From: Latrodectus hesperus
Taxonomy: Eukaryota; Arthropoda; Arachnida; Araneae; Theridiidae
Assembly (NCBI GenBank): GCA_037975125.1
Contig: CM075851.1
Span: 79,709,479-79,773,478 of the forward strand
Length of the DNA: 64,000 bases
Direction: 5' to 3'
Both the position numbers and the translations under genes were made by a program. The notes below the pieces were generated by a model. The model did no database searches. It was not told where the DNA came from and was given only the letters and a program-made list of their open reading frames with translations. Below are positions 61,496 to 64,000 of the stretch, one piece after another; within the stretch, counting starts at the first letter, position 1, and each line of letters begins with the position of its first letter.

Positions 61496-61890
61496 AACAT
61501 ATTACAGTGGCATCTTCAACTGTGTAAAATAACTTCAAATCAATTGATTAATTTTCCCATTCATGCTTGAAACTGTAATGCAGAACCACTATAACTTAAT
61601 AAAGTTGTAAGTTTAAAATTTAATACTGATTTAATGTGAACACATCCACAACTGATATAGAAGTCAAATTAAGGAATTAGTCGAAGAGAGGAATCAGAAA
61701 AAATTATTGAATTATTCAAATATTCAAGCTAAATATGTTTCTAAAAAGATTTAAAATTACAGGGACAAACAAAAATTTATAGAAAATACTTCTTTTTCTA
61801 GTTCAAAAATCTATTATAGCTATAATATATTATAAATAATTATAATCTTTTAAAAATTTTGATATCATAAAATGCGGTTAATATTATTTT
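61496..61890. other. AT-rich DNA, no features
   Basis: Nothing recognised. Confidence 0.5.
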
Positions 61891-61894
61891 TCAA

Positions 61895-62190
61895 TGACTG
61901 ACACTTGGGGGACCGAACCCTATGCCCCAACAAGGCCAGTAACTGCTATTCATTTGTCGTAATCCAGCGGGCACCTGTGAACCAAGTCATGGAGGAGAGT
62001 TACCACCACAAGCCCTTTTATAGGGTGGGTCACATTCATACATCATCATTAAAGAAAGGACAAAAGAACACAGAGAGAACAGCGAAAGAAAGTAACATCC
62101 ATGTCCGAGCCGGAATACGAACCAGGGATCCACAGCTCTGGAGTCAAGAACGCTGAGTACTTACTTAGACATCGGTCGCGGCAATGCGAT
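61895..62190 (-). mobile_element. tRNA-derived SINE, type A variant
   Basis: On the - strand the head includes GTCTAAGTAAGTACTCAGCG and CCTGGTTCGTATTCCGGCTC (B-box), then GGACATGGATGTTAC as in type A (GGGCATGGATGTACTTTC). The body has TTGTCCTTTCTTTAATGATG and TGTATGAATGTGACCC. The end differs from the other type A copies, so it may be a subfamily. Confidence 0.6.
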
Positions 62191-62199
62191 TAATATATG

Positions 62200-63575
62200 A
62201 GGATGTAAAACTAATGATTCGTTCTGGTTCTTAATCATCGTCATCCATAATCTATTTTTTCATGATAAATGAATCTAATATGATATAACATAAATAAGAT
62301 ATGATAATATTAACAAAATTACTTTTAGTATTCGATTCTTTGGTTACAATTATATTTTTTATCAAAAGATTTTAAGCAATGTTTCTGTTAAACTATCCCG
62401 CTAGATGTCTAATAATAAAAATTACGTAATTTAATTACAATATTATTATTAAAAGTGCTGTATTAACAGTAGAATTAAACGCTCTTATTTAAAATTTAGA
62501 ATTGATATTTTAACTCAAATTCTAGAATCATTAAAATATTTATTAATTCATAAATTCAAATCAGAATTATTAAGATGCAGAACTTAAAATAAACAACATA
62601 TCAAGTTAGAAAGCATGTTTTAGATATGAATGTAGGATGATAATTCGATGATATGGAATAATGAGGGAAATTATGATTTCCTATTTGTCAATTAGCAACC
62701 AGTTCTCAAACAGATGTCTGGGTAAGAGCTGCCGAAGTCCACAAACTCAATTATCTTCGGATCTTTGGTTAATCTGATTTGCCTTCATTTCAAGACAGGA
62801 TTTATGTTATTTGTTTGGCTCTCGAGAGCTCTAAACTAATTAAATCTTGTCACAAGCAATTTATCACTTTGTTAAGTTGATTTTCCGTTTCAGTGTACAT
62901 TTTTAAGCTAGTAAGTACACTGAATTTTGTATTTTATCGATGATAGTGACATTCATTTTGTTAGAGATCCTGTCAAATTAAATGTTTTAGTTATGTATAT
63001 ATTATTAAAAAAAAGAAGATAATTGGAATGTGCCTTATGTGAAATATGCCTGTTATTTAATTAACTGAGAAAAAATGGAGTGTGATTTTTAAAGCATTTC
63101 CTTTTCCTGTAGAAATGTATTACCTATGTTTTATAGATTTTGTAGATTTAGATTAGTATTCTCACTGAGTAGAGAAACATACTTATGAATAATTTTAAAA
63201 TGTAAGATAAACTCATAAAAACTTGCATATGTATTATAAATGTAGAAAAAAAACATGTTTAAGCTATCTAGAACTGTAAATATTGAGGCTACAATTTGAG
63301 AAAAAGCACTGCTTTGTTCAGCTTTTAAATTCAATCTAATCTAAATTTTTGTAAAAAGTAGAATAGTTTTAACTCCGCATAACAGATCGATTAATTGCTC
63401 AAGGTTGTTATGAGGTTTTTCAACATATACCTGTAAACTGTGTCTTTCGAGAAGACTTTATAGGTTGTAGGTAGAATTCAAGTGTCATAAGTATCCACTC
63501 CCGATAGACATGCATGTCAAAAACAGAAACACAACACCCATCTCGTATTGTTCAACAGTGTGTGGGATAGAACTT
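62200..63575. other. AT-rich DNA, no features
   Basis: No gene or repeat recognised. Confidence 0.5.
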
Positions 63576-63579
63576 GGGA

Positions 63580-63850
63580 TATTTCAATCGAAAAAGAGCA
63601 GTCTTATCAGTCCCGGAGAACCCCTATAAACAGAAGAGTTTTGATACCGCGTAATGATAACCAAATAGTCGAAGGACATTGTAAGGCATTTTAGCGTCCA
63701 CAGCGTAAATAGTCTTCCGGGAGGAATTGTAATATATTGGCTTGTATTCACACGAGTCGAAAGGGAGAAAACCTGGAAAATTCTCAAGCACTCACTTCCA
63801 TAGACTTCGCAGAATCGCAAGATCCATCTTCACTTATTGAACGGTAGGTG
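63580..63850 (-). mobile_element. SINE type C
   Basis: On the - strand: GTGAGTGCTTGAGAATTTTC, CAGGTTTTCTCCCTTTCGAC, TCGTGTGAATACAAGCC, CCTCCCGGAAGACTATTTAC. The order matches the type C body. The B-box head is not clear at the right end. Confidence 0.6.
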
Positions 63851-64000
63851 AGACCAAATACGGGATCTTAGGCTTTGAAATGTTCTCACGAACCACATGT
63901 GCTCATTTTGCCTAATGGTGAAGCCTTGGGCAGATAAGCTTAACAATTTCAATGACCTTCTAAGAAATTTCTTACTAATCCTGAGTTAGAGACGCTTTCG

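Overview
This is a strongly AT-rich, intron-rich eukaryotic window. It has long introns, tRNA-derived SINEs, mariner, Tc1 and hAT DNA transposons, a BEL/Pao retrotransposon, a jockey-type gag and several (AT)n tracts. This suggests an arthropod, and the mixture fits a spider-like arachnid. That placement is inference; no marker gene fixes the species. I saw no prokaryotic operon, CRISPR array, or rRNA or tRNA gene.

Two host genes are supported. At the left edge, on the + strand, is the terminal coding exon of a laminin-alpha-like LG-domain protein (194-462) with a poly(A) signal. The rest of the gene lies to the left of the window. After about 11 kb of mostly non-coding AT-rich DNA comes the 3' end of a large gene on the - strand. 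This is an M13-family zinc metallopeptidase of the endothelin-converting-enzyme/neprilysin type, spread over about 48 kb. I could join 15 exons (57770 down to 11540) with GT/AG boundaries and matching phases at every junction. A candidate first coding exon at 59894-59978 also fits in phase and would give a 713-residue protein. All catalytic motifs are intact: NAYY, HELTH, GENIAD, DPHSP and the terminal CEVW.

The introns of this gene are a graveyard of mobile DNA. From left to right they hold: a Tc1-like relic and a SINE (15.9-17.1 kb); a palindrome-rich TIR element (18.2-19.3 kb); a solo LTR (20.0-20.3 kb); a SINE with a 13-bp target duplication and a nearly full-length but dead mariner (26.2-27.9 kb); a SINE head carrying a 28-bp-arm palindrome (28.1 kb); a hAT transposase tail (29.8 kb); a 675-bp non-coding TIR element with an 8-bp target duplication (30.6-31.3 kb); a jockey-like gag relic carrying a 34-bp-arm palindrome (35.3-36.2 kb); more SINEs; a decayed 5.7-kb BEL/Pao element with both LTRs, inserted in a SINE (42.3-48.0 kb); a DUF4817-type transposon fragment (50.1-50.5 kb); a 213-bp deletion derivative of the mariner (52.1 kb); and a 5'-truncated LINE inserted 22 bp from a splice donor (57.1-57.5 kb).

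I found no convincing new multi-gene system. The most useful novel-looking items are the unclassified non-coding transposons with clear ends, the two long near-perfect palindromes formed inside older repeats, and two orphan exon-like segments at 8.7 and 12.1-12.6 kb.
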